Below, one piece after another: positions 25,473 to 33,504 of a DNA stretch of 64,000 nt. Below the pieces are notes generated by a model. It did no database searches. It saw nothing but the letters and a program-made list of their open reading frames with translations, and was not told where the DNA came from. The number at the start of each line of letters is the position of its first letter. Position 1 is the stretch's first letter. The translations under genes were made by a program, and so were the position numbers. This DNA comes from Bacillota bacterium (lineage in GTDB: Bacteria > Bacillota > Clostridia > Christensenellales > SZUA-584): contig JAEWTW010000025.1 in the NCBI GenBank assembly GCA_023397655.1, positions 3,570 to 67,569 on the forward strand, given 5' to 3'.

Positions 25473-27005
25473 ATGCAAAGCGCAAAAGCGTCCATCTGCA
25501 TGCGCGACATTACCAAGACTTTCGGTTCGACTGTGGCTAATAATCGGGTCTGTCTCGATATACACAGAGGGGAAATCCTTGCCTTGCTTGGAGAGAATGG
25601 CAGCGGTAAGACTACGCTGATGAACATGCTCTCCGGAATCTACTATCCGGATGCAGGGCACATTTCCGTTGAGGGTTGCGAGGTTTCCATCCGCAGTCCG
25701 AAGGACGCGTTTGATCTTGGCATCGGCATGATCCATCAGCATTTTAAGCTTGTGGATGTGCTGACCGCGGCAGAGAACATTATTTTGGGTATGCCGGGTA
25801 AAGGTCGTCTTGATATGAAGGCTGTAAGCGACAAGATACGCAAGATATGCGCGATGTATGGTTTCGATGTAAATCCCGATCAGAAGATTTATGATATGTC
25901 TGTATCCCAGAAACAGACTGTAGAAATAGTGAAGGTGCTTTATCGGGGGGCGGAGATTCTGATTCTGGACGAACCCACCGCCGTTCTGACGCCGCAGGAG
26001 ACGGATAAGCTTTTTGCAGTTCTTCGAAACATGCGTAACGATGGAAAAGCGATCGTCATTATCACTCACAAACTGCATGAGGTTGAGGATATTTCTGATC
26101 GTGTCGTTGTTCTTCGGCGCGGAGAATTCGTTGGCAGTTTGGAAACGAAATGCACAAATGCGGCAGAGATGACCAATATGATGGTTGGTCGGGCCGTCTC
26201 TCTCAATATCGACCGGCCTGAACCCAAGGATTCGCAGCCGCGCATCATTGTAGATGGACTGACTGTTCGGGATAAGGATGGGGTCCTCAAGCTCGATGAT
26301 GTCTCCTTTACAGCCAATTCCGGTGAAATACTGGGTATAGCGGGCATTTCCGGATGCGGTCAGAAGGAGCTGCTGGAGTCGATTGCCGGCCTCCAGCCCC
26401 ATGAAAAGGGGAGTATCAAATACATCGATCCTGCCACTGGAAAAGAGATTGAGCTTATCGGGAAGGACCCTCGCGCAATATTCGGTATGGGTGTACAGCT
26501 GTCCTTCGTGCCTGAAGACAGACTTGGTATGGGGCTCGTCGGCAGTATGGACTTAACCGATAACATGATGCTGCGCTCGTTCCGCCACGGAAAGTCCTTT
26601 TTTGCCGACAGAAAGACACCGCGCAACCTCGCAGAACGCGTTGTGAGCGAGCTGTCTGTGAACACGCCGGGTCTCTCCACCCCGGTGCGCAGGTTATCCG
26701 GCGGTAATGTTCAGAAGGTTCTGGTCGGGCGGGAGATATCATCTGCGCCGACTGTGCTGATGACCGCTTACGCTGTTCGCGGGCTGGATATCAATTCGTC
26801 CTACACCATTTATGACTTAATCAACCAGCAGAAGGAAAAGGGAGTCGCCGTCATATTTGTCGGTGAAGACCTGGACGTTCTGCTCGAGTTCTGTGACCGG
26901 ATTCTGGTTCTCTGCGGCGGAAAGGTCAGCGGCATTGTTCCCGGCAGAGGTGCGGAAAAAAATGAGGTCGGCTTGATGATGACAAAATTGGGAGGAGAAC
27001 AATGA
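25473..27005 (+). CDS. Nucleoside ABC transporter, duplicated ATP-binding protein
   Basis: 510 aa with two ABC cassettes. The first (about 5-240) has Walker A GENGSGKTT, signature MSVSQKQTVEIVKVL and Walker B ILILDEPTAVLT. The second (about 260-500) is degenerate in Walker A (GISGCGQKE) and Walker B (VLMTAYAVRGLD), with signature LSGGNVQKVLVGRE. This asymmetry is usual in the YufO/NupB and sugar-type ATPases. It powers the two permeases encoded downstream. AAGGGGGTAATCCACT precedes the start; its end overlaps the next gene by 4 bases. Confidence 0.88.
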   Translation: MQSAKASICMRDITKTFGSTVANNRVCLDIHRGEILALLGENGSGKTTLMNMLSGIYYPDAGHISVEGCEVSIRSPKDAFDLGIGMIHQHFKLVDVLTAAENIILGMPGKGRLDMKAVSDKIRKICAMYGFDVNPDQKIYDMSVSQKQTVEIVKVLYRGAEILILDEPTAVLTPQETDKLFAVLRNMRNDGKAIVIITHKLHEVEDISDRVVVLRRGEFVGSLETKCTNAAEMTNMMVGRAVSLNIDRPEPKDSQPRIIVDGLTVRDKDGVLKLDDVSFTANSGEILGIAGISGCGQKELLESIAGLQPHEKGSIKYIDPATGKEIELIGKDPRAIFGMGVQLSFVPEDRLGMGLVGSMDLTDNMMLRSFRHGKSFFADRKTPRNLAERVVSELSVNTPGLSTPVRRLSGGNVQKVLVGREISSAPTVLMTAYAVRGLDINSSYTIYDLINQQKEKGVAVIFVGEDLDVLLEFCDRILVLCGGKVSGIVPGRGAEKNEVGLMMTKLGGEQ

Positions 27006-28096
27006 ATCAACATAATAAAATACCCCTGATGCGCATCGTCAAGCGCGATTCGATGTCGCTCTGGCAAGGATGGATTATCCGGCTTGTCGGGCTTGTGCTG
27101 GCGCTGGCAGTCAGCGCGGTCGTTATATACGCCATCGTGAAACTGAATCCGCTCAAGGTCTACAGCGCTATGTTCGAAGGAAACTTCGGTTCTGAAAAAC
27201 GAATCTGGGTTACATTGCGCGATATCATGATGCTGCTATGTATCGGCATCGGATTGGCACCTGCATTTAAAATGCGTTTTTGGAATATTGGTGCGGAAGG
27301 GCAGATCCTTGCAGGCGGCATTGCAACTGCTGCAGTGATGATCTATTTCGGAAAGACAATGCCTACCTGGACGCTGCTGCTTATCTCCCTTGTTGCTAGC
27401 TGTGTGGCAGGCGCAGTGTGGGGCTTTATACCCGCTGTGTTCAAGGCGCGTTTTGGGACGAACGAAACACTGTTTACACTGATGATGAACTACGTTGCCA
27501 TTCAGCTGACGTCGTTTTGCGTTGCTCTGTGGGAAAACCCATTTGGTTCGAATTCCGTAGGCATTATCAACCAGCAGACAAAAGCCGGATGGTTCCCGCC
27601 AGTATTCGGGCAGCAATACTTGTTGAACGTTATTATTGTCTTGGCACTGACGGTCATCATGTTTATCTATCTGCGCTATTCCAAGCAAGGATATGAAATT
27701 TCCGTTGTCGGCGAATCCGAACGTACGGCCCGCTACATCGGATTAAACGTGAAAAACGTCGTTATCCGGACCATGATGATTTCAGGTGCGATATGCGGTC
27801 TGGCAGGCTATATTGCGGTTGCAGGCGCATCCCATACAATATCGACGAGTACTGCCGGAGGAAGCGGTTTTACGGCTATCATTGTGGCCTGGCTTGCGAA
27901 GTTCAACACCTTCACGATGATACTTGTAGCGGCGCTGCTGGTGTTCATGGAGAAGGGCGCGATCCAAATCGCATCACAGTTCAATTTGAACGATTATGCT
28001 TCCCAAATGATTACGGGCATTATTCTGTTCTTCATTCTTGGCAGCGAGTTCTTTACCAACTACCGGCTGGTTTTCCGTGGAAAGGAGGCAAACTGA
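27002..28096 (+). CDS. Nucleoside ABC transporter permease 1
   Basis: 364 aa, eight or more membrane segments of the BPD_transp_2 type. Recognisable are FKMRFWNIGAEGQILAGGI, GTNETLFTLMMNYVA and AGFTAI-like segment GGSGFTAIIVAWLAKFN. ATG 27002 follows GGGAGGAGAAC and overlaps the ATPase stop. It pairs with the next permease. Confidence 0.87.
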   Translation: MNQHNKIPLMRIVKRDSMSLWQGWIIRLVGLVLALAVSAVVIYAIVKLNPLKVYSAMFEGNFGSEKRIWVTLRDIMMLLCIGIGLAPAFKMRFWNIGAEGQILAGGIATAAVMIYFGKTMPTWTLLLISLVASCVAGAVWGFIPAVFKARFGTNETLFTLMMNYVAIQLTSFCVALWENPFGSNSVGIINQQTKAGWFPPVFGQQYLLNVIIVLALTVIMFIYLRYSKQGYEISVVGESERTARYIGLNVKNVVIRTMMISGAICGLAGYIAVAGASHTISTSTAGGSGFTAIIVAWLAKFNTFTMILVAALLVFMEKGAIQIASQFNLNDYASQMITGIILFFILGSEFFTNYRLVFRGKEAN

Positions 28097-28097
28097 T

Positions 28098-29069
28098 ATG
28101 GATCAGATTCTGTCGTTGCTTCAGGCCGCTATTGTTTTCGGTACAGTCATACTCTTCGGCGCCATGGGCGAAATCCTGACAGAGAAATCAGGAAATCTGA
28201 ATCTGGGCGTTCCGGGTATCATGTACCTTGGGGGTATTGCAGGCCTTGCCAGCTCGTTCTGGTACGAGTCAAGTACGGCAACTCCGATACCTTGGGTCGG
28301 GCTTCTTATCGCTCTGATCAGCACGCTGGCAGCGGCTACGCTGGGCGGGCTTATCTATAGCTTCCTGACCATCACGCTGCGGGCCAACCAGAACGTGACG
28401 GGTCTTACACTGACCATTTTCGGCGCGGGCGTAGCGAATTTCTTCGGCGGCGCAATGAATAGTATGGCCGGCGGCGTTGGTCAGATTTCTGTTGCGGCAA
28501 CAAGTGGTGCCTTTCGCGCAACGTTGCCATTTCTCTCGGGAGTGGGCGTCTTTTCCGCGCTCGGGTTCATGGTTTATCTGGCTATTATACTGGCTTTTAT
28601 CACGAGTTGGTTCCTGAACAGAACACGAAAAGGCCTCAACCTTCGTTCGGTGGGTGAGAACCCCGGTACAGCAGATGCTGCCGGTATCAGCGTGACTAAA
28701 TACAAATATCTGTCTACCTGTATCGGCGCTGCCGTCACCGGTCTAGGCGGTCTGTATTACGTCATGGATTATATTAAGGGAACCTGGGCAAATGACGGCG
28801 GCATTGAGAAACTGGGCTGGCTGGCTGTTGCGCTCGTTATCTTTGCCCGTTGGAAACCAAAGCACGCGATTTGGGGCTCTTACCTCTTCGGTACGCTTTT
28901 CTGGCTGTTCTTCTACATTCCTGGACTTAACCGGTCGTCGCAGGAGATATTCAAGATGCTGCCGTATGTCGTCACCATCATTGTTCTGATTGTTGTCTCC
29001 ATGAGGAGAAAACGCGAAAATCAACCTCCTGCCAGTTTGGGGCTTCCGTATTTCCGCGAAGACCGATAG
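28098..29069 (+). CDS. Nucleoside ABC transporter permease 2
   Basis: 323 aa, BPD_transp_2 type, with LTEKSGNLNLGVPGIMYLGG (family opening), LRANQNVTGLTLTIFGAG and GLNLRSVGENPGTADAAGI. ATG 28098 is one base after the previous stop and 10 bases after AAAGGAGG; the frame is open further upstream inside permease 1, without a ribosome site. Last host gene before the prophage. Confidence 0.87.
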   Translation: MDQILSLLQAAIVFGTVILFGAMGEILTEKSGNLNLGVPGIMYLGGIAGLASSFWYESSTATPIPWVGLLIALISTLAAATLGGLIYSFLTITLRANQNVTGLTLTIFGAGVANFFGGAMNSMAGGVGQISVAATSGAFRATLPFLSGVGVFSALGFMVYLAIILAFITSWFLNRTRKGLNLRSVGENPGTADAAGISVTKYKYLSTCIGAAVTGLGGLYYVMDYIKGTWANDGGIEKLGWLAVALVIFARWKPKHAIWGSYLFGTLFWLFFYIPGLNRSSQEIFKMLPYVVTIIVLIVVSMRRKRENQPPASLGLPYFREDR

Positions 29070-29104
29070 TATAAAGCTTTAGTTGATTTACAATCTCAAG
29101 AATT

Positions 29105-29143
29105 AACGGCGGTTGCTTCAGTGGTGGAGTGGCCGTTGTTTTT
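29105..29143 (+). terminator. Terminator of the nucleoside transporter operon
   Basis: AACGGC (29105-29110) pairs with GCCGTT (29132-29137), with a G-rich loop, followed by GTTTTTTG. The integrase frame on the other strand reads across it. Confidence 0.6.
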
Positions 29144-30764
29144 TGTTTATAGTACCTGGATATAAAAAAATGCCTGATGTCATACATCGGCATTTTCTTA
29201 CCCTATTTGAAGGGCTTTTTTGGCGGAGAGAGAGGGATTCCGTCACTATCCTCGCACTACTCAATAATTTGTCCAGTTTCGTTTTAATTTTGAACTGCCT
29301 GCCGCCTCCATCCGGATCATAAAACACTTCGATTCTGTCAATAAAATGCCTGATGATTTTAGCCTGTTCATCGCGAGGCCTGCTCCGTAGTCCTTTGAGC
29401 TGGGCGAGGTATCGCCGCACGTCCATCTTTGTGACGCCGACCGAGGTCTCTGCGATTGCGTGAAGATCTGTCAGTTTAATTTCGAGATGCAGCTTGCGGG
29501 CTTCGGTGTCGGCCAGGCGCTGCCGGGCAAGCTCGCTATCCATACCGCTCATGATTTTATCCAGTAGCGCATTCGCCTCTTTCGTCGCAGCGGTCAGCTC
29601 TTTGTTCAGCGCCTTGGACTCATCGGCTGCGGACTTGCGGTACATCCGCGCATTCTCCACTATCCACGAGGCCACAGCGTCGACGCTATCCTTCGTCAGC
29701 AGATTCTCCAGGTATTTGATTACCGCGTTCTCTATGCCGTCGCGCTCGACATTCTGGGCGTCACAGACGCGCTGCCGTTTCTTGCCGGCACACTCATAAT
29801 AATGCCGCGGGATCTCCGTCGCGCTGCGGGCATTGCCGCGGCTGCTGCCCACCATGCCGCTGCCGCATTGGCCGCAGAACAACAGCCCGGATAGCAGATA
29901 AGGCTCCTTGGCGCGGTGCTTGCCGGATTTGTTTTTCCGCATGAGCGACTGTGCCCTGGTCCACATTTCACGTGTGATAATGACGGGCATCCCGCCTTCG
30001 ATGCGCAGTATGTCGTCCTCTGCCTTGTTTGCGTGACCGTTACGACGCCCAAACGCATCCTTGGAGGCGGACCTATTGAAGATGTACACGCCTGTGTATT
30101 TCTCATTGGCCAGGATATCGTGGAGGGAGTTCTTTGCGATCACACCGCCGCGCTTGCCCCGAACTCCCATCAGGTGGATATGATCCACGATGCTGCTGTA
30201 CCCGTCGCCGGCCACGTATGCCTCGAAGATATACCGAACGGCAGCCGCCTCGCGCTCGTTAATGATGTATTTCCCATCGGCACCGACGTCATACCCCAGA
30301 GGAGGCACGCCGCCGGTGTGCTTGCACGCTCTGGCCGTCTCGTGCAGCCCCTTCATAACCTCGCGCCCAAGGTTGCGGCTGTAGTATTCGCTGAAACCCT
30401 CCAGCACCGCCTCGAGCATGACGCTCTCCGGGGAGTCGTCCAGGTTCTCGCAGACGCTCACAAGCATGACACCGGCGTGCCGCAGCTCGCGTTTATAGAA
30501 CGCGTGATCATAGCGATCGCGGGAGAAGCGGTCCAGCTTGTGGATCACCAGCACGTCGAACTTGCGCGCCTTAGCGTCCACGATCATCTGCTGGAACTCC
30601 GGGCGCTGGTCAGACCGCGCCGAAAAAGCCCGGTCAACATACTGGCCGGTGAGCGTCCATCCGGACTGCCGCTGTATGTATTCACCACAGGCACGCAGCT
30701 GCGCCTCAATAGACTCCTCGCGCTGCATGGTGCTGCTGTAGCGCGCGTAAATAACCGCCCTCAC
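29118..30764 (-). CDS. Large serine recombinase (phage integrase)
   Basis: 548 aa. The resolvase domain starts RAVIYARYSSTMQREESIE with catalytic Ser10; VIHKLDRFSRDRYDH and GFSEYYSRNLGREVMKG follow. The recombinase domain (about 160-270) and a zinc ribbon (LLFCGQCGSGMV...YYECAGKKRQRVC) precede a coiled-coil region (about 360-450). The enzyme inserts and excises the phage by attP/attB recombination. Start is GTG 30764 behind AAAGGAG (11 bases). The last roughly 26 codons are read from the hairpin and terminator at the host junction and look unlike protein selected for function, so the frame probably runs from phage into host DNA. Confidence 0.9.
   Translation of the reverse strand: MRAVIYARYSSTMQREESIEAQLRACGEYIQRQSGWTLTGQYVDRAFSARSDQRPEFQQMIVDAKARKFDVLVIHKLDRFSRDRYDHAFYKRELRHAGVMLVSVCENLDDSPESVMLEAVLEGFSEYYSRNLGREVMKGLHETARACKHTGGVPPLGYDVGADGKYIINEREAAAVRYIFEAYVAGDGYSSIVDHIHLMGVRGKRGGVIAKNSLHDILANEKYTGVYIFNRSASKDAFGRRNGHANKAEDDILRIEGGMPVIITREMWTRAQSLMRKNKSGKHRAKEPYLLSGLLFCGQCGSGMVGSSRGNARSATEIPRHYYECAGKKRQRVCDAQNVERDGIENAVIKYLENLLTKDSVDAVASWIVENARMYRKSAADESKALNKELTAATKEANALLDKIMSGMDSELARQRLADTEARKLHLEIKLTDLHAIAETSVGVTKMDVRRYLAQLKGLRSRPRDEQAKIIRHFIDRIEVFYDPDGGGRQFKIKTKLDKLLSSARIVTESLSLRQKSPSNRVRKCRCMTSGIFLYPGTINKKQRPLHH
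29167..29196. terminator. Bidirectional terminator-like hairpin at the prophage junction
   Basis: AAAATGCC-(T)-GATG (29167-29179) pairs with CATC-GGCATTTT (29185-29196), one bulged T. It has A-rich and T-rich flanks on both sides. It could end both the host operon and leftward phage transcription; it may belong to the attachment region. Confidence 0.6.
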
Positions 30765-30768
30765 AGAT

Positions 30769-30966
30769 CTAATTGCTCCTTTTATTGGCGTTCAATCGAT
30801 TCATATTTGTTTCAAGCATTACGGGCGGTTCGAGCATTGTCATAACCTGCAGCGACGAGTCTTTTGTATCGATAATTATCGACTGCTGGTTACCCGCGGA
30901 ATCGTCCCAAACTATATGAAACCGAAATATGCCGTCCGCTAATTGATGTCTTCCGATTGTAACCAT
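30769..30966 (-). CDS. Small phage protein between peptidase and integrase
   Basis: 65 aa, no recognised family: MVTIGRHQLADGIFRFHIVW opens a likely beta-rich fold and the C-terminus is Asn/Arg-rich. AAGGAGGG lies 8 bases before ATG 30966. It overlaps the end of the peptidase gene by 28 bases and its stop is 4 bases before the integrase start, so the three genes form one transcript. A recombination directionality factor is an attractive guess because of the place next to the integrase, but nothing in the sequence proves it. Confidence 0.6.
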   Translation of the reverse strand: MVTIGRHQLADGIFRFHIVWDDSAGNQQSIIIDTKDSSLQVMTMLEPPVMLETNMNRLNANKRSN

Positions 30967-31442
30967 TCAGTACCCTCCTTAATGTGCAATAAGTCGAACG
31001 TGATCAGACACCCGTCCACACAGACCGACAGGCCGCAGCGGGCGCGATACAGTTCCAAGGCGCGGACTGTGAACTCATCCGTAACGCCCAGGTACTCCGC
31101 GAGCTCCCAGCGGCTCCGTACACCTGCCCGCCACGCCGCGACGATGGAGGACAAGGGTATGAGCGCGTTGGCCGCCCACGCTACCGCACGGCGTTCGTAC
31201 ATAGCGGCCACGGGAGCCGGGGCGGTGAACAGATTGATGGGGGTGGTGTGATAGTGCCCCAGCTCCTCGGCCAGTACGGTCACGCGCTCAGGGGACGTTT
31301 CAAGCGCGTTACTCAGTGTGATGGCGTGGAAATCGTCATGCGAAAAATACAGACCCTTAATCGGGTCGGGGAGATCAGTGGTGTAGAGTTTGATCTTACG
31401 GTCAGCCGCGTGCTGTTCGAGTGACTCAAAGAGTGATAGCAT
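30939..31442 (-). CDS. ImmA/IrrE-type metallopeptidase
   Basis: 167 aa. The zinc motif appears as LAEELGHYH, the EExGH variant often seen in phage ImmA/IrrE proteins, followed by MYERRAVAWAANALIP and a C-terminal helix-turn-helix-like part (WELAEYLGVTDEFTVRALEL). ICEBs1 ImmA cleaves the repressor ImmR to trigger excision; here the repressor is encoded two genes upstream. The upstream region has a candidate LexA box. It is first in the transcript with the integrase. Confidence 0.8.
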   Translation of the reverse strand: MLSLFESLEQHAADRKIKLYTTDLPDPIKGLYFSHDDFHAITLSNALETSPERVTVLAEELGHYHTTPINLFTAPAPVAAMYERRAVAWAANALIPLSSIVAAWRAGVRSRWELAEYLGVTDEFTVRALELYRARCGLSVCVDGCLITFDLLHIKEGTEWLQSEDIN

Positions 31443-31446
31443 GTTG

Positions 31447-31503
31447 CGGACACCTCAAAGCAATAGAACTTATGTTCTTGTATTGTAGACATTGAGGTGT
31501 CCG
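31447..31503. promoter_or_regulatory. 12-bp inverted repeat enclosing a candidate LexA box
   Basis: CGGACACCTCAA (31447-31458) and TTGAGGTGTCCG (31492-31503) are perfect inverted copies. Between them GAACTTATGTTC (31466-31477) has the Gram-positive LexA/DinR core GAAC-N4-GTTC. The site lies just before the minus-strand peptidase-integrase transcript. No T run follows the arms, so a terminator is unlikely; regulator binding is more plausible. One such core is expected by chance in a window of this size, so location is the main support. Confidence 0.45.
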
Positions 31504-31514
31504 AAAAATGGGAT

Positions 31515-32240
31515 TTATTCTGTAACCGGAACGATGTTCGCTCTTTTTACTTCCAGATACTCACCATTGTAGACAGTAACATAAACGTTATCGTTAAAAT
31601 TCTCATTGGCGATTATTGAATCAAGAACGCCGCGCGAATCTTCCAACCTTGCCATGTATGATGAACCGCCTATACTTTCAAGCCGGTATTCACCTTCCGG
31701 CAGCATTGTGCCGATTTTGTACGTACCGGGACCATAGGTGCCGTCTTCACGTAGACCGACGCGGTTTATCGAGTCGAGATTGTCTTCAATGTATTCGTTC
31801 AGCGAAAAGATGCCGCCTCTTTTGACCGTTAGATACTCGCCGTCTTCTACTGTGACAAGGGTAAACGTATCGACGTTTCCGTTGTTAACGATACTGTTCA
31901 ATTCACCGGATGAATCAGAGGCGACCTCGTAATAACAACTCGCACCCGCTGCATATATGACATATTCGTCCGCAACTAGGTCAGCTCCGATTTTGTAAGT
32001 GCCGGCTCCATAAGTTGGGAATTGCGCTGTTGGCTTAGGAGTTTCAGAAGCAGCAGGCTCCGCTTTAGCCGCCTCGTTATCCTCGGGTGCTTCTACTATC
32101 TGCATATTGGATTGCGCAGCCTGATTGGTGGTCGTAAGCGTGCCGCCATTGGCAAGAACGATGATTAAGAATATAAGTCCGAGGGCTACCAGTGACCATA
32201 CCGCGATTAGCAGAATAAAAAGCTTGCGGCTTAACTTCAT
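31515..32240 (-). CDS. Membrane-anchored two-repeat protein co-expressed with the repressor
   Basis: 241 aa. One N-terminal membrane helix (LFILLIAVWSLVALGLIFLI), an acidic/Pro linker, then two copies of a roughly 75-residue domain, each opening YGxGTYKIG and ending GEYLxVKRxxI. The protein should face outside the cell. ATG 32240 is 11 bases after the repressor stop and behind AGGGGT, so it is made in the lysogen. Similar single-helix proteins next to phage repressors act in superinfection exclusion or alter the host surface; that role here is inference. Confidence 0.65.
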   Translation of the reverse strand: MKLSRKLFILLIAVWSLVALGLIFLIIVLANGGTLTTTNQAAQSNMQIVEAPEDNEAAKAEPAASETPKPTAQFPTYGAGTYKIGADLVADEYVIYAAGASCYYEVASDSSGELNSIVNNGNVDTFTLVTVEDGEYLTVKRGGIFSLNEYIEDNLDSINRVGLREDGTYGPGTYKIGTMLPEGEYRLESIGGSSYMARLEDSRGVLDSIIANENFNDNVYVTVYNGEYLEVKRANIVPVTE

Positions 32241-32250
32241 ACGTATACCC

Positions 32251-32574
32251 CTATTCCTTTTTGGATTTTCTATATTCCTCCAACAAGTATAACTTATAGC
32301 TTTCAAGTTTTTCAAGCACTTCCGGCGGGAGGTCTTCATACGGTACGGTGGAGCTGGCCGCGAAAACCTCACCAGGGCGGCGAATATCGGAGCGTCCGAG
32401 GAGATAGTCAGTCGAGGTTTCGAAAAAATCACAAAGAAAATTCATGCTGTCCTGGTCTATCTCATGGACTCCTCTTTCCCAATTGGAAAGTGTGCCTTGT
32501 GATACATTCAGCATTTTCGCTAAGTCGATCTGCTTAATTTTCTTTTCTTGCCGAAGCTCAACTAATCTATTCAT
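32251..32574 (-). CDS. CI-like phage repressor (HTH XRE family)
   Basis: 107 aa. HTH domain: MNRLVELRQEKKIKQIDLAKMLNVSQGTLSNWERG, then a short hydrophobic/acidic C-terminal part (LPPEVLEKLESYKLYLLEEY) that may dimerise. No LexA-type peptidase domain is present, consistent with inactivation by the ImmA-like peptidase. A GTG three codons upstream is possible. A promoter (TTTACA, 16 bases, TATACT) would start transcription about 8 bases before ATG 32574, so the message is nearly leaderless. Expected to bind the four operators at 32584-32703. Confidence 0.82.
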   Translation of the reverse strand: MNRLVELRQEKKIKQIDLAKMLNVSQGTLSNWERGVHEIDQDSMNFLCDFFETSTDYLLGRSDIRRPGEVFAASSTVPYEDLPPEVLEKLESYKLYLLEEYRKSKKE

Positions 32575-32588
32575 ATTAATCACATATT

Positions 32589-32616
32589 AGTATAGCTAAT
32601 ATCCTTTCACTGTAAA
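32589..32616 (-). promoter_or_regulatory. Leftward repressor promoter
   Basis: On the minus strand TTTACA (32616-32611), 16 bases, TATACT (32594-32589). The -10 lies inside operator O1. Start near 32582. Confidence 0.6.
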
Positions 32617-32654
32617 TACATATTAGAAAATCAAATAAATACGCTAAAAAGGTA

Positions 32655-32683
32655 TTGACATATTAGAAAAACTAATGTAATGT
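32655..32683 (+). promoter_or_regulatory. Rightward early promoter
   Basis: TTGACA (32655-32660), 17 bases, TAATGT (32678-32683). The -35 abuts operator O3 and the -10 lies between O3 and O4, so bound repressor would block it. Confidence 0.65.
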
Positions 32684-32726
32684 CATATTAGAAATTCTAA
32701 TATACAATCACTGAAAGGACATAATC

Positions 32727-32924
32727 ATGAAATTGCGCCAGATACGCGAATCGAAAAATTTAAGCCAATCAGAACTGGCAAACAAAATGGGCGTTGATCA
32801 ATCGGCAGTGGCGCAATGGGAAACCAACCGCACCATGCCGACTTATTCAAACCTCATTAAATTGTGCAAGGTTCTCGGGTGCTCGATCTCCGAGCTGACC
32901 GAAAGCGCAGAAGAGATCGCTTAA
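32727..32924 (+). CDS. Cro-like HTH XRE regulator
   Basis: 65 aa, almost only an HTH domain: MKLRQIRESKNLSQSELANK, MGVDQSAVAQWETNRTMP. Start ATG 32727 follows GAAAGGA. It is the first gene rightward of the operators and opposes the CI-like repressor. Confidence 0.8.
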   Translation: MKLRQIRESKNLSQSELANKMGVDQSAVAQWETNRTMPTYSNLIKLCKVLGCSISELTESAEEIA

Positions 32925-32938
32925 AGGAGATCACCACG

Positions 32939-33145
32939 ATGCCCATTACGTTACCGCTCGAATCGACAATCATACTGCGCAAAGACGGCAGCTCGTCCGT
33001 CCAGCACACCACGCTTGTGAGCGGTGAAGCGGGACAGGCTTTCGTTGAGGCATCCGTGGAGCTGATGGGCGGCAGCGTGAACGATCTGGTCAAAGCCGTG
33101 GACGAAGCGGCGAAAAACGAGAACGGGAGGACGGCGGTAGTATGA
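32939..33145 (+). CDS. Small early phage protein
   Basis: 68 aa, acidic/amphipathic, MPITLPLESTIILRKDGSSS start, predicted mixed fold, no family recognised. AAAGGAG lies 9 bases before ATG 32939. Stop overlaps the next start (ATGA). Confidence 0.65.
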   Translation: MPITLPLESTIILRKDGSSSVQHTTLVSGEAGQAFVEASVELMGGSVNDLVKAVDEAAKNENGRTAVV

Positions 33146-33327
33146 GCACAAGACTGGACGGCATAAAGGCCATGACTGCCGAGCAGATCGCAAAGACCAT
33201 TTACGAGTACGACATCACGGACGATTTCTGCAAAGGCGACTGCCGCGAAGCCAACAGCGAGGCTATGAACCCCGAAAAGGAAAGCTGTATCGCCTGTTGT
33301 GTGAAGTGGCTGAACGAGGAGGCCTAA
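33142..33327 (+). CDS. Small cysteine-containing early phage protein
   Basis: 61 aa: MSTRLDGIKAMTAEQIAKTI opens a helix; C-terminal cysteines (FCKGDC, SCIACCVKWL) could bind a metal. Similar short proteins occur in clostridial phage early regions. Overlaps its neighbour by ATGA. Confidence 0.65.
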   Translation: MSTRLDGIKAMTAEQIAKTIYEYDITDDFCKGDCREANSEAMNPEKESCIACCVKWLNEEA

Positions 33328-33330
33328 CCC

Positions 33331-33504
33331 ATGAACCCTATGACGCAAGCCTATCACATGGGGCGCACCGCCTGCTGGCACGGAAAGCACATGATCGACG
33401 ATACCAAGTTCGGGTATCTGATGCAGACGGTCGGCCCGTTTCGCGGCCTGAGGCTGATGATCAGCTGGCGGCGTGGGTGGAGAGACGCAGCGAGGTGCAG
33501 ATGA
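33331..33504 (+). CDS. RMF/CrpP-like small protein
   Basis: 57 aa: QAYHMGRTACWHGK near the start and SWRRGWRDAARC at the end give the AYxxGxxA...W..GWxDA pattern of the ribosome modulation factor/CrpP-like fold. Function in phages is unknown. Ribosome site GAGGAGG precedes ATG 33331. Confidence 0.55.
   Translation: MNPMTQAYHMGRTACWHGKHMIDDTKFGYLMQTVGPFRGLRLMISWRRGWRDAARCR

Larger units (their letters stand above)
32584..32703. promoter_or_regulatory. Four 19-bp operators in the repressor/cro switch region
   Basis: Pattern ATATTAG-N5-CTAATAT. O1 32584-32602 (perfect), O2 32620-32638 (left half perfect, right half degenerate), O3 32660-32678 (right half CTAATGT), O4 32685-32703 (perfect). O1 overlaps the repressor -10; O3 and O4 cover the rightward promoter. 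The perfect dyads and regular layout fit a CI/Cro-type switch. Confidence 0.85.
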
